From contig NZ_SCFY01000002.1 in the NCBI RefSeq assembly GCF_007049795.1, forward strand, positions 62,001 to 126,000: a DNA stretch of 64,000 nt, written 5' to 3'. The notes below the pieces were generated by a model, which worked only from the letters and a program-made list of their open reading frames with translations, made no database searches and was not told the DNA's origin. Source of the DNA: Ectopseudomonas mendocina (GTDB lineage: Bacteria > Pseudomonadota > Gammaproteobacteria > Pseudomonadales > Pseudomonadaceae). The translations under genes and the position numbers were made by a program. Shown piece after piece: positions 1-9,384 of the stretch (its first letter is position 1; every line of letters starts with the position of its first letter).

Positions 1-879
<879 letters not shown>

Positions 880-1734
880 ATGCCACTCGCTCAACTGATC
901 AGCGCGGAACACCTTCAACAACGTATTGGCCAGAACGACCTGCTGGTGCTGGACTGCCGCTTCGCCCTCGAAGACCCAGCCTATGGGCGCCGCAGCTACG
1001 TCGAGGGGCATATCCCGGGCGCGCACTTTCTCGATCTGGAGCAGGACCTGTCCGCCCCGGTGGTCAAGGGCGTAACCGGTCGCCACCCGCTCCCCGACCC
1101 GAGTCATCTAGTCGAACGCCTGCGCAGCTGCGGTCTGCGGGGGGATAGCCAGGTCGTGCTGTATGACGACGGTCCCGGTGCTTTCGCCGCACGCGCCTGG
1201 TGGTTGCTGCTGTGGCTGGGCAAGCGTGATGGTTTGTACCTGCTCGATGGTGGCCTGAAAGCCTGGCGTGAAGCCGGACAGGAACTGACCACCACGCCAC
1301 CTAACAACACCCCGGGCGATTTCTCCGCGCAACCCGACAGCAGCCTGCTGCTGACTGCCGATCACCTGGCCCAGCACTTGGGCAACCCGGAGCTGACCCT
1401 GCTCGACGCGCGGGCACTGCCGCGCTTTCGCGGCGAGGTCGAGCCACTCGACCCGGTCGCCGGGCATATTCCCGGCGCACGATGCGCCGTATTCACCGAC
1501 AACCTGGGTAAGGATGGCCGCTTCCTTCCGGCAACGGTACTGCGCGAGCGTTTCGACGAGCTGCGCGGCGAACGCCCGATGGAAAATCTGGTGGCTTACT
1601 GCGGCTCGGGGGTCACGGCCTGTCACAACCTCTTCGCCATGAGCCTCGCCGGTTATCCATTGGCGCCGCTCTACGCAGGCTCCTGGAGCGAGTGGATCAC
1701 CGATCCGACGCGCCCGGTAGCCACGGGTGATTGA
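880..1734 (+). CDS. sseA: Sulfurtransferase, two rhodanese domains (3-mercaptopyruvate type)
   Basis: This 284-residue protein has two rhodanese domains. The N-terminal inactive one (about 1-135) has YVEGHIPGAHFLDLE and YDDGPGAFAARAWWLL. The C-terminal catalytic one (about 150-280) has the loop CGSGVTAC. A CGSGVT loop is typical of 3-mercaptopyruvate sulfurtransferases rather than thiosulfate sulfurtransferases, so transfer of sulfur from 3-mercaptopyruvate to thiol or cyanide acceptors is the likely reaction. No signal peptide is seen, so it should be cytoplasmic. The start is supported by AGGAGG at 870-875. From memory it matches the PA1292 position in PAO1. The exact in vivo acceptor cannot be read from sequence. 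Confidence 0.88.
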   Translation: MPLAQLISAEHLQQRIGQNDLLVLDCRFALEDPAYGRRSYVEGHIPGAHFLDLEQDLSAPVVKGVTGRHPLPDPSHLVERLRSCGLRGDSQVVLYDDGPGAFAARAWWLLLWLGKRDGLYLLDGGLKAWREAGQELTTTPPNNTPGDFSAQPDSSLLLTADHLAQHLGNPELTLLDARALPRFRGEVEPLDPVAGHIPGARCAVFTDNLGKDGRFLPATVLRERFDELRGERPMENLVAYCGSGVTACHNLFAMSLAGYPLAPLYAGSWSEWITDPTRPVATGD

Positions 1735-1881
1735 TCGAAGGTTTTAAGCACCAATCGAAATATGCCCAATAACTCAAATCCGGAATCAATTTAAAAACAG
1801 ACCTTTACAGCTGAAATATCGCACTAGACTTGAGAATGAGCGGCTAACCCCGCTCCCGGTGGGGCCTTTATCGAAGAGCCC

Positions 1882-2096
1882 AGACCGTTGAAAAACGTTA
1901 GCGAGGCAGGCAAGACAAGGCAAAAACAGCCGAGAAACGGTCGGAATCGCGCTCGATTTTACAAGCGTAAATGAGCATTTCGACTGGGCTCGCACACGAG
2001 GCTGTTTTTAACGCAGGATTGCCAACGCACGACTGCATGGATGCAGGAGGTAGAGCGACGCAGGAAGCCAAAGCCGAGATAGTTTTTCATCGGTCT
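1882..2096. repeat. MITE-like element with terminal inverted repeats, long form
   Basis: The left end, AGACCGTTGAAAAAC, is matched by the reverse complement of the right end, AGACCGATGAAAAAC (2082-2096), with one mismatch. Internal inner repeats (GGCAAAAACAG near 1919 and CTGTTTTTAACGC near 2002) would extend the hairpin. The block shares most of its first 150 bp with the element at 41881-42018, including GTAAATGAGCATTT, but carries about 70 extra bases before the right end. It has no coding capacity. No clear target-site duplication flanks it. It lies between two plus-strand genes. Confidence 0.7.
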
Positions 2097-2146
2097 GGAA
2101 ACAGCTGCCACGCGCCCGGCCCTACCGGCACCCTTGCGAGGATGCC

Positions 2147-2626
2147 ATGGGAATTGCCGCCTGCGATCTCAGCCAGCATGTGATCCGCCCTACCCTGCTC
2201 TATATCGAACGCCATAGCGCCACGGCCGAAGCACTGCTATTAGGGGCTGCGGCCTGTCAGTCAGCACTGGGCAGTGCGCTGGACACCCCGCAAGGTCACG
2301 GTTTGTATCGCATCAGCGAACAGCGCCACCAGATACTCTGGGACCAGCATCTGGCCTTCGACCCGGATCTTGCCAGCCGTGTACGCGGCCTCGCCAGCCA
2401 GCACGCATTCTTGGAAATGCCGCACATGGAGCTGACGGTCAATCTGCGTTACGCCACTGCCATTGCCTGGCTGATGATCGAAAGCGAAAAACTCGAGCTG
2501 CCGGCCGCTGATGACGTGCTAGCCATGGGCCGAATTTGGCGCAAGGTTTTTCAGCCGCAGGCGAGCCAACATGACTTTCTCGATGCCTGGCAGCGCTGCA
2601 TTGAGCCCGCAAGCCAGGCGGCCTGA
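2147..2626 (+). CDS. Conserved hypothetical protein, 159 aa
   Basis: I do not recognise a named domain. The protein is soluble, mostly helical by composition, with no signal peptide or membrane segment. Internal signposts are CDLSQHVIRPTLLYIE near the start, GLYRISEQRHQILWDQHLA around 60-80, and MELTVNLRYATAIAWLMIE around 100-118. ATG at 2147 follows GCGAGGA at 2136-2142. It lies between the sulfurtransferase and the FadL-type porin, the place held by an uncharacterised gene (PA1289) in PAO1 as I recall it. The preceding mobile-like repeat ends only 50 bp upstream and may influence its promoter. Function unknown. Confidence 0.75.
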   Translation: MGIAACDLSQHVIRPTLLYIERHSATAEALLLGAAACQSALGSALDTPQGHGLYRISEQRHQILWDQHLAFDPDLASRVRGLASQHAFLEMPHMELTVNLRYATAIAWLMIESEKLELPAADDVLAMGRIWRKVFQPQASQHDFLDAWQRCIEPASQAA

Positions 2627-2774
2627 CCAGGCAGTCAGAAAATATAATTTAGAAAATCCATACATTATCCAACCAATTGTCCGACAATACGCTCTATTTC
2701 GGGAACTTCAGCGCCTTGGCAGGGGTCAGGAAAAACTGTAGCGTGCGCCCCCGCCTCACCACAGGAGCTTCCCC

Positions 2775-4034
2775 GTGAGCAAACGTCTTCTCAAGACCGG
2801 TCTTGCCGTCGCCATCACTGCCACCTCGAGCCATGGTTTCGCCAGCGGCTTCGCCCTCAACGAACAAAGCATTTCCGGTATGGGTACTTCCTTCGCCGGA
2901 CGCTCATCCTCGGCCGACGATGCCAGCACCGTGTTCGGCAACCCGGCGGGCATGGCCCGCCTCAAGCGCGACGAAGTCTACGTCGGTGCTGCGGTGATTC
3001 ACGCCAAGAGCGATATCGACCACGTCAGCGCCAGCTCCCCGGCCGGTGCTATCAGTGGTAGCAACGACGGCGATATGGTGCCGACCACCGGCGTGCCCAT
3101 GGGCTATTACGTCAAGCCGCTGGACGAAAAGGTCGCCTTCGGTATCGGTATCTATGTGCCCTTTGGCCTGATGACCGATTACGAAAGCAACTTCCAGGGT
3201 CGCTACTATGCGGATAAGAGCTACGTGCGCGTGATCACCGTGCAGCCGACCTTGAGCTATCGCTTCAATGACAAGCTGTCGGTGGGTTTCGGCCCAACCT
3301 TCAACCACATCGAAGGGGAACTGACCTCGTCACTGTTCACGCCCCTCGGCGATGGCAAGGTGAAGGTCAAGGGTGACGATGTCGCCGTTGGTTTCAACGC
3401 CGGCGTGCTGTACGAGTTCACTCCGCAGACCCGCGCTGGCCTGACTTACCATTCGCGCGTCAAGTACAAGTTGGAGGGCGACACCCGTGTCGAAGCATCG
3501 CCACTGGCCGGCATCGCCGGCAAGTACGACGCCAACCTGGACCTGACCACGCCCGAATCTGTGGACATGTCCATCACCCACGATCTGACCGATGCGCTGA
3601 CGCTGCATGTCGGCAGCACCTGGACGCGCTGGAGCCGCTTCAAGGAAATCCGCGTGGAGAACGACTCCGCCACCTTGCCGGCCAACCTCGCCACCATCGT
3701 TGAGGAGCAGAACTGGCACGACACCTGGGCTCATGCGGTCGGCCTGTCGTACAAGGTCAACCCGCAGTGGACGCTGCGCACCGGTGTCGCCATCGACCAG
3801 TCGCCGACCAACAACGTCGACCGCTCGCCGCGCGTGCCATCCGGTGACCGCACCATCTTCAGCGTCGGTGCCGGCTGGAGCCCGAATCAGGACATGACCA
3901 TCGATGTGGCCTATTCCTACCTGCAGGAAGAGTCGGTGGACGTGAACCACGCCAGCGCCACCCGCGGCACCTACAGTGCACGTTACAAGAACAGTGCACA
4001 CGGTCTCGGCGCCTCGCTCAGCTACCGCTTCTAA
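2775..4034 (+). CDS. fadL: FadL/OmpP1/TodX-family outer membrane transporter
   Basis: A 419-residue outer-membrane beta barrel for uptake of hydrophobic substrates, typically long-chain fatty acids. A signal peptide (residues 1-23) ends at HGFAS before GFALNEQSISGMGTSFAGR. The NPAG motif (VFGNPAGMARL, about residues 54-64) is the family's hatch signature, and the protein ends GLGASLSYRF with a terminal Phe typical of barrels. The start is GTG at 2775, preceded by AGGAG at 2763-2767; no in-frame ATG fits the signal peptide better. The family also includes aromatic hydrocarbon channels, so the substrate is not certain. The nearby secreted lipase makes fatty acid uptake plausible (inference). 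Confidence 0.9.
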   Translation: MSKRLLKTGLAVAITATSSHGFASGFALNEQSISGMGTSFAGRSSSADDASTVFGNPAGMARLKRDEVYVGAAVIHAKSDIDHVSASSPAGAISGSNDGDMVPTTGVPMGYYVKPLDEKVAFGIGIYVPFGLMTDYESNFQGRYYADKSYVRVITVQPTLSYRFNDKLSVGFGPTFNHIEGELTSSLFTPLGDGKVKVKGDDVAVGFNAGVLYEFTPQTRAGLTYHSRVKYKLEGDTRVEASPLAGIAGKYDANLDLTTPESVDMSITHDLTDALTLHVGSTWTRWSRFKEIRVENDSATLPANLATIVEEQNWHDTWAHAVGLSYKVNPQWTLRTGVAIDQSPTNNVDRSPRVPSGDRTIFSVGAGWSPNQDMTIDVAYSYLQEESVDVNHASATRGTYSARYKNSAHGLGASLSYRF

Positions 4035-4097
4035 TCGGGCCACTGCATTGGCTAAACTCACGCGGCAGAACAACAATAAAAGCCGCGTGAGAACATC

Positions 4098-4709
4098 ATG
4101 ACTGCCCTCTGCACTACCCTGCCCGACAATCTCCGTCTGCTGTTGGTCGACGACCATCGCATTTTTCTCGATGGCCTGGCCCTGGCCCTGTCGCCGCTCA
4201 GTACGAACCTGCAGATCCACACCGCGTACAGTGCCACCGAAGCCGAGCAGTGCCTGCGCCAACAAAGCTATGACTTGATCCTGCTCGACCTGCGCTTACC
4301 TGACGTGCCTGGCCTGGAGCTTTTGCAGCGTTGGCTGACGCGCGGCGAAAGCACGCCGGTAGCCATTCTCAGCGCCAGTGACTCGGCGCTGGACGCCCAG
4401 GCGAGCCTGGCGGCCGGCGCGCTCGGTTTCATCCCCAAGAGTTCCGATGGCCATGCCCTGCGTCAGTCGGTGACTCGCGTCTTGCTGGGTGAAACCCTGC
4501 CGGCGCCGAGCAGCGCCTCACCGCTGACACCGAGGCAGCTGGAGATTCTCCAACTACTGGCCGAGGGTCTGCCGAACAAAGCCATCAGCCGCCAGTTGGG
4601 CCTGGCCGAAGACACGGTCAAGACCCACCTCAAGGCCCTGTTCGAAACCTTCGCCGTGCATACCCGCACCGCCTGTGTCAGTGCCGCCCGCCAGCGTGGC
4701 TGGCTGTGA
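4098..4709 (+). CDS. Response regulator, NarL/LuxR type
   Basis: This 203-residue protein has an N-terminal receiver domain (LLLVDDHRIFLDGL acidic pocket, phospho-acceptor Asp in LILLDLRLPDVPG, Lys in FIPKSSDGH) and a C-terminal LuxR-type helix-turn-helix (LTPRQLEILQLLAEG and NKAISRQLGLAEDTVKTHL). It is a DNA-binding output protein of a two-component system. Its stop codon at 4707-4709 directly abuts the stop of the hybrid kinase on the other strand, suggesting a cognate pair with convergent transcription. The target genes are unknown; the adjacent FadL porin and the lipase operon are candidates by position only. Confidence 0.9.
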   Translation: MTALCTTLPDNLRLLLVDDHRIFLDGLALALSPLSTNLQIHTAYSATEAEQCLRQQSYDLILLDLRLPDVPGLELLQRWLTRGESTPVAILSASDSALDAQASLAAGALGFIPKSSDGHALRQSVTRVLLGETLPAPSSASPLTPRQLEILQLLAEGLPNKAISRQLGLAEDTVKTHLKALFETFAVHTRTACVSAARQRGWL

Positions 4710-6458
4710 TCAACTGACGGCCTGGCGCGCTCGCAACTGAGTGGCCAGCACTTGGCGCAAACGCGCCGGCAACAGCGGTTTGCCCAGGGGAATGACGTGA
4801 GCGGGCAAGCAGCGCTCGTGCAGCTCCGGGCTCAGGTCAGCACTGATCAGTAGAGCCGGCAGCATCAGCCCGGCCGCCTCACGCAGGCGCTCGATGGCCT
4901 GCAGGCCATCCTCCTGCTCGGCCAGCCGGTAGTCACTGATCAACAACTGCGGCGTATCGACCCGCAATACCTGCAGCGCACTGGCCAGGTCAGCGCAAGC
5001 CTGCACCTCGCAGCCCCAGCGACGCAGCAAGCCAGCCAGCGCTTCACGCCCGGCTGGGTCGTCTTCGAGTAGCAGCACGCGCCCCTGCAAGGTCAATCCA
5101 GTATCGGCGCGCGGCGCTGCCACAGGTACCTCAGCCAGCGGCAAACGCAGGACGAAGCGTGCGCCCGCGCCCGGCTGTGAATGCAGGTGCAAGGGGTGCT
5201 CCAGCACCTCGGCCAGCTGCCGCACGATGGCCAGACCAAGACCGAGTCCGCGCTCGGCATTGCGCCCGGGGTTGTCCAGTTGACGAAATTCCTCGAACAC
5301 CAAGGCCTGCTCCGCCTCACTGAGGCCGCGACCATCATCGGCCACCTCCAACACGATCTCGTCGCCATCAGGCGCTACGCTCAACCTCAGGTGCTGCGCC
5401 TGTGCGTGCAGCAGGGCATTGTTCAGCAGGTTACGCAGTAGGCGCTCCAACAGCAGCGGGTCGCTGTATACCCCGCACTCGTCGCAGTGCAGCTCAAGCT
5501 GCAACTCTTGTTGCTGCGCCTCTGGCGCCACTTCGGCAATCAGCCGCTCGAGCAAGGGGCGCAGGGCAAACGCATGCGACCTGGCCTGCACACCACCGGG
5601 CAAGGTCAGACGGGTGTAGTCGAGCAGCGATTGCAGCAGGCGTCCCAACTGCTCCACCGACGCGGCCAGGCGCGAGCTGATGCGCCGGGTCTGCAGATCA
5701 CCGCCCTGTTCCACCAGATGTTCGGCGTACAACCCCATGGCGTTGAGCGGCTGGCGCAGATCGTGACTGGCCGCTGCGAGCAGGCGCAGCTTGCGCGCGT
5801 CATCGGCTTCGGCGCGCTGGCGCGCCAGATCGAGTAGGCGCAGGTTCAGCCAGGCACCACGCTGACCATGCTCCTGCATATAGGCGCCGACGCTGCCGAT
5901 CAGGTTGGCGCAGAACAGAAACAGGCCCTGGTAAGCCAGCGTGCCACCGGTTTCACCGAACAGCACGCCGACGCCAATGAACAGCAGGCAGAAGCTCCAG
6001 CTACACAGGCTGATCGCACGAAACGACAGCCCGAGGAGGGCGTAGCCGAACAACAGGATGAGGAATAGGCCGTCGTAGGGCATTGCCACACCCTGCTGCC
6101 AGCACATGTGCACGATCAACACGACACTGACGCCGTTGACCCAGTAGGCCGCGGCATAGACCAATGGCACCCTGGCAGGCGGTGCCTCGACCCGACGGCA
6201 GTAAAAAAAGGACAGCGCCAACACCGCCAGCGCAAGCATACGCAGCGGTAGCACCGACAGGCTGACCGGCAGCGGCATGAGCAGAAAATCCAGCAGCGCA
6301 TAAATCAACTGAAACAACGCTGCGATGGGGGCGATCAGCGGCAGGCGTCGACGAATACGCTGCACCCGATGCTCGGCAAAGCCCGCCTCCAACTCGGTAG
6401 CGAAACGCAGCGAGCGATAGCCTCGGCGCTGCTGGGCCAGCAGCAGGCGCTCACTCAT
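4710..6458 (-). CDS. Hybrid sensor histidine kinase with receiver domain
   Basis: A 582-residue membrane kinase. The first 200 or so residues hold about six hydrophobic segments (LIYALLDFLLMPL, LALAVLALSFFYC, LFLILLFGYALLGL and others) with no obvious periplasmic sensor domain. Next comes HisKA with phospho-His in AASHDLRQPLNAMG, then HATPase with NLLNNALLHA, DDGRGLSE and GLGLGLAI, and a C-terminal receiver with LLLEDDPAGREAL and LLISDYRLAEQEDG. The HDLRQPLNA box is typical of the NahK/ErcS'-like hybrid kinases of Pseudomonas. It starts 12 bp after the lipase foldase stop, so it probably belongs to the lipA-lif transcription unit. The neighbouring response regulator is the likely partner. Confidence 0.9.
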   Translation of the reverse strand: MSERLLLAQQRRGYRSLRFATELEAGFAEHRVQRIRRRLPLIAPIAALFQLIYALLDFLLMPLPVSLSVLPLRMLALAVLALSFFYCRRVEAPPARVPLVYAAAYWVNGVSVVLIVHMCWQQGVAMPYDGLFLILLFGYALLGLSFRAISLCSWSFCLLFIGVGVLFGETGGTLAYQGLFLFCANLIGSVGAYMQEHGQRGAWLNLRLLDLARQRAEADDARKLRLLAAASHDLRQPLNAMGLYAEHLVEQGGDLQTRRISSRLAASVEQLGRLLQSLLDYTRLTLPGGVQARSHAFALRPLLERLIAEVAPEAQQQELQLELHCDECGVYSDPLLLERLLRNLLNNALLHAQAQHLRLSVAPDGDEIVLEVADDGRGLSEAEQALVFEEFRQLDNPGRNAERGLGLGLAIVRQLAEVLEHPLHLHSQPGAGARFVLRLPLAEVPVAAPRADTGLTLQGRVLLLEDDPAGREALAGLLRRWGCEVQACADLASALQVLRVDTPQLLISDYRLAEQEDGLQAIERLREAAGLMLPALLISADLSPELHERCLPAHVIPLGKPLLPARLRQVLATQLRARQAVS

Positions 6459-6470
6459 GGGCGGTATCCG

Positions 6471-7529
6471 TCAGGGGTCGAGCGGCTCCGGTTGCTTCGC
6501 GGCGATGGCGTCATAGGTTTCCACACGGTGTCGGTCTTCACTGCTGAACAAGCGCTCGCGCAGCTGACGCTGCAGTTGCTCGCCATCTGCTTCGCTCAGC
6601 CCCCGGCCTTGCAGGCTGGCCAGCTCATTGCGATAGGCCTGGTAGTGCTGCTGCCAATCGCGCTCGCGGCGCTGTTCATCCAGCAGGCGCTGCACGGTCT
6701 GCGGATCATAGGTCACCGCAAGGAACTCGCGCACCTGCTGCTCATCCGCGCCATCACGCCACAACTGCTCACTGCGCTGCAATTGTTCCAAAGCCAATTG
6801 CTGGCGCTGCTCGCTTTCTCGCAGCGCCTCGGGCAGACGCTCGCGCAGCTGCTCGAGCCTCTGCGCGCGCTGCGTCTCGCCGAGGTCATCACGCTGTTGC
6901 AATGCCAGGCTATCGAGGGTGTAACGGGCATAAGCCTGTTCGGCGCCGAACAGCGCCTCCTGCGCGGCCGCAGAGAAATGGGCGCGGCGCAACTCGTCGA
7001 GACGGGCAAAAGCCGACTGCAGTGCCTGCAACTGCGCCTTCGGTTCTACCTGCTGCTGGGCATCCAGCGGCTGCTGCATAAGCGCCATGCTGGCGCGCTT
7101 GTAGTCTAGATAATCACCGAGCAGGCTGATCATCTGCCCGAGAGCGGGCTCCGGCAGGCGCCGGCCGGCATCGGCCAGCAGGGCCTCGATCACCTCATCG
7201 AGCCCGGAATGATCGACTGCGCTAAGGAAATAATCGAAGTAGTCGCGCACCGCCAGATCCAGCACCAGATTACCGGCCGCATCGGTGCGCAGTTGGCCAT
7301 CCACCTCTGTATCGGCCAGGCTGGGCAAGGACTCGGCCACTGACGGCTGTGCCTCGACAGATGCCTCGGCGATAGGGACAGATAGCGGTTCAGACGACGC
7401 TGCCCGTGACGGCACGGCGACAGCGGCAGTTGGCAACGCCTCGGGGACCGCTGCCGTCCAGCGCCAATACAGGGTAAGACCACCCGCCACCACCACGGCG
7501 ACCAGGGAAAGACTGAAGAACTTGGACAT
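6471..7529 (-). CDS. lifO: Lipase-specific foldase (lipase chaperone)
   Basis: A 352-residue membrane-anchored periplasmic steric chaperone needed to fold the lipase encoded just upstream. One N-terminal hydrophobic segment (FFSLSLVAVVVAGGLTLYW) anchors it in the inner membrane, followed by an Ala/Pro/Ser-rich linker (about residues 25-75). The conserved foldase box appears as RDYFDYFLSAVDHSGLDE (about residues 94-111). The rest is helix-rich, Gln/Glu/Arg-heavy, as in Lif proteins. It follows lipA by 42 bp, and a GC-rich hairpin lies in that gap. It is also called LipH or LipB in some species, so the symbol is a choice. Confidence 0.93.
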   Translation of the reverse strand: MSKFFSLSLVAVVVAGGLTLYWRWTAAVPEALPTAAVAVPSRAASSEPLSVPIAEASVEAQPSVAESLPSLADTEVDGQLRTDAAGNLVLDLAVRDYFDYFLSAVDHSGLDEVIEALLADAGRRLPEPALGQMISLLGDYLDYKRASMALMQQPLDAQQQVEPKAQLQALQSAFARLDELRRAHFSAAAQEALFGAEQAYARYTLDSLALQQRDDLGETQRAQRLEQLRERLPEALRESEQRQQLALEQLQRSEQLWRDGADEQQVREFLAVTYDPQTVQRLLDEQRRERDWQQHYQAYRNELASLQGRGLSEADGEQLQRQLRERLFSSEDRHRVETYDAIAAKQPEPLDP

Positions 7530-7540
7530 GCAACCTCGCT

Positions 7541-7560
7541 GCGGCGGGTCACCCCGCCGC
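7541..7560 (-). promoter_or_regulatory. GC-rich hairpin between lipA and lif
   Basis: GCGGCGGG (7541-7548) and CCCGCCGC (7553-7560) form a perfect 8-bp GC stem with a 4-nt loop. No T-run follows on the minus strand, so this is not a classic terminator. It sits just after the lipA stop and about 11 bp before the lif start. It could stabilise the lipA end of the message or reduce lif expression relative to lipA (inference). Confidence 0.5.
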
Positions 7561-7571
7561 GTTCACCGGGA

Positions 7572-8500
7572 TCAGACGCCCTTGTTCTTCAGGCGGTTGG
7601 CATGCTGGCGATACAGCGACACCGGCTCGGTCCAGCCACGGATACCGAACAGATGGTTGATCGCGTCGACGTGGTTCATGTTGTAGCTGTCGTCGATCAC
7701 CTGCCCTAGGTAGGTGGAACACACGCCTACCAAACCGTCGTTCTTCTCGCTGCCGAACACCAGGCCGGTGAAGGCCAGGAAGGGATCGGCCGCGTCGAAC
7801 ACGTTGGTATAAGAGGAATTACCGGTCCAGGAGTAGTAGCGAATGCTGTGCCCACGCACGTTATGCACTTCAGTGGATTTGGCACAGTAACTGCTGTTGT
7901 TGACGCCCCACGGATGGCGACCATTCAGGGCAGTGGTACCGGCAGTGGTCAGGGTACCCAGCGCGTTGATGCCGTTTTGCGGGTTGCTCGAGCCGGACAG
8001 CAGATTGATCACCGCGCCCAATGCATTGGCGATGGCATTAGCACCACCCTCGATACCACCACCCGGGGGAATCGCCCCACGTATCACATCGGCTACTTTC
8101 GAACCCTTGTTGACGCCGTTGATCGAGGTCACCGAGGCGACCAGATCCGGGCGTAGCGAAGCGGCCACGCGCGAGGTCGGCGAACCCTGGCTGTGGCCGA
8201 TCAGGTTGACCTTGCCGCCACCGGCAGCGGCCCAGGGCACGATCTGCCGGGCCAGCTCGGCGCCACGCTGCTCGCTATCGTTGAAGGCGGCGACGCTGGC
8301 GACGTGCACTCGCGCGCCGTCGCGCTCCAGGTTCCAGGGAATGGTGTGGAAGTAGTTGACCAACCCACCGATGGTGTTGAAACCGGTCACGCCGTGTACC
8401 AGCACGATCGGGTACTTGGTCTTGGTGTAGTTGGCCTGGGCCTCGACGGCGCCAAGTAGAGCGAGTGTCGCCAGGGCAGCGGTATAGACGCGACGCATGG
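7572..8500 (-). CDS. lipA: Secreted triacylglycerol lipase, Lif-dependent family
   Basis: A 308-residue precursor of an extracellular alpha/beta-hydrolase lipase. The signal peptide MRRVYTAALATLALLGAVEAQA precedes a mature start NYTKTKYPIVLVHGVTGF, which holds the oxyanion HG motif. The nucleophile Ser is in GHSQGS, the catalytic Asp is likely in KNDGLVGVCS and the His in MNHVDAINHLFG. Two cysteines (SSYCAKS and VGVCST) fit the family's disulfide. I chose the ATG at 8500 because GGAGG lies just before it on the minus strand; an upstream in-frame ATG at 8528 adds ten charged residues ahead of the signal peptide. Export is expected by Sec followed by type II secretion. The foldase gene follows. 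Confidence 0.94.
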
Positions 8501-8578
8501 GTGCCTCCTTATTGTTCTTGTAGGGCACGCCGGGTGAACTGCGTCCGGCGCCAGGCCAGTCTAGGCAGGCGGACGGAC

Positions 8579-8610
8579 ACGGCCCATCGCCCAGATGGGT
8601 GAAGGGCCGT
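8579..8610 (-). terminator. Possible hairpin after the glutathione peroxidase gene
   Basis: ACGGCCC (8579-8585) and GGGCCGT (8604-8610) can pair, with an inner ATCGCCC/GGGTGAA region that also partly pairs. It lies 35 bp past the peroxidase stop on the minus strand. There is no T-run, so any termination would be weak. Confidence 0.3.
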
Positions 8611-8644
8611 GAAGCGAGAAGAATCAGAGCCTGCTCAGAGACTC

Positions 8645-9196
8645 TCAGGGTTGCGAAGCGATGGCCTTTTCGACGGCGGCGATCAACTCGGGATCATCCG
8701 GCTTGGTCAGGCTGGAGAAGCTGGCCACCACCTTGCCCTGACGGTCGACCACGTACTTGAAGAAATTCCAGCGCGGCTGCCGGCTCTGCTCGGCCAGGCC
8801 CTTGAACAATGGGATGGCGTTGGCACCGGAAACCGGCTGCGGTTCGGTCATGGCGAAGGTCACGCCGTAGTTGACGTAGCAGACAGTGGCCGTTTCCTTG
8901 CTGTCGGCGGATTCCTGGCGGAAGTCGTCAGATGGCACGCCGAGCACTTCCAGGCCCTGATCCTTGTAACGCTGGTACAGCGCCTCGAGCCCTTTGAATT
9001 GCGGGGTGAAGCCGCAGAAGCTGGCGGTGTTGACCACCACCAGCGGCTTGCCCGAGAACTGACAGAGTTCGATGTTTTCACCTTTGGCGCGCAGCTTGGG
9101 CAGCTCGCCCTGCAGCATGGCCGGACATTCGGCGGCCAGCACTGGCAGCGCCAGGCTGGACAGCAATAGGGAACAGGCAAGACGGCGAAGGGACAT
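8645..9196 (-). CDS. Exported glutathione peroxidase-like thiol peroxidase
   Basis: A 183-residue protein with a cleavable signal peptide ([16 protein letters not shown]) followed by a GPx/thioredoxin-like fold. The peroxidatic Cys lies in [19 protein letters not shown], the usual VNVASxCGFTPQ site. The later catalytic Trp-Asn are in [14 protein letters not shown]. It should reduce hydroperoxides in the periplasm, most likely with thioredoxin-like reductants, as Cys-type bacterial GPx proteins do. It is 62 bp downstream of a tiny membrane protein gene and the MFS gene, so it may be the last gene of the marR-MFS unit. From memory it matches PA1287. Confidence 0.88.
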   Translation of the reverse strand: MSLRRLACSLLLSSLALPVLAAECPAMLQGELPKLRAKGENIELCQFSGKPLVVVNTASFCGFTPQFKGLEALYQRYKDQGLEVLGVPSDDFRQESADSKETATVCYVNYGVTFAMTEPQPVSGANAIPLFKGLAEQSRQPRWNFFKYVVDRQGKVVASFSSLTKPDDPELIAAVEKAIASQP

Positions 9197-9258
9197 GGCA
9201 GTGACCTCAGGCGATGACGCGATTGCACCACGCTACTCGCAGGCCCAGCCGCAAGCAA

Positions 9259-9384
9259 CTAGCAGATACCGACACCCAGCTGCAGCAGCGCCAGCCCACC
9301 CTGGCGCCAGCCCCACCAGGCCAAAGCCAGCAGCGTACCGAAGCCCAGCGCCACGGCACTGAGTGTCAGCACCTTACGACTCAT
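9259..9384 (-). CDS. Small membrane protein, 41 aa, coupled to MFS gene
   Basis: Reading the minus strand from ATG at 9384 gives a 41-residue protein: MSRKVLTLSAVALGFGTLL, a hydrophobic helix, then AWWGWRQGG and LALLQLGVGIC. The start overlaps the MFS stop in an ATGA arrangement, which indicates translational coupling and argues that it is real. A positive N-terminus followed by one hydrophobic helix predicts an inner membrane peptide. It could be an accessory of the transporter, but no family is recognised. It is too short for standard ORF cut-offs. Confidence 0.6.
   Translation of the reverse strand: MSRKVLTLSAVALGFGTLLALAWWGWRQGGLALLQLGVGIC

Noticed and set aside
8501-8640. Sigma-54 promoter upstream of lipA, as known for some Pseudomonas lipases
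   Set aside because: TGGCGC-like sequence at about 8547-8561 has 8 instead of 10 bases between the GG and GC elements; no other match.
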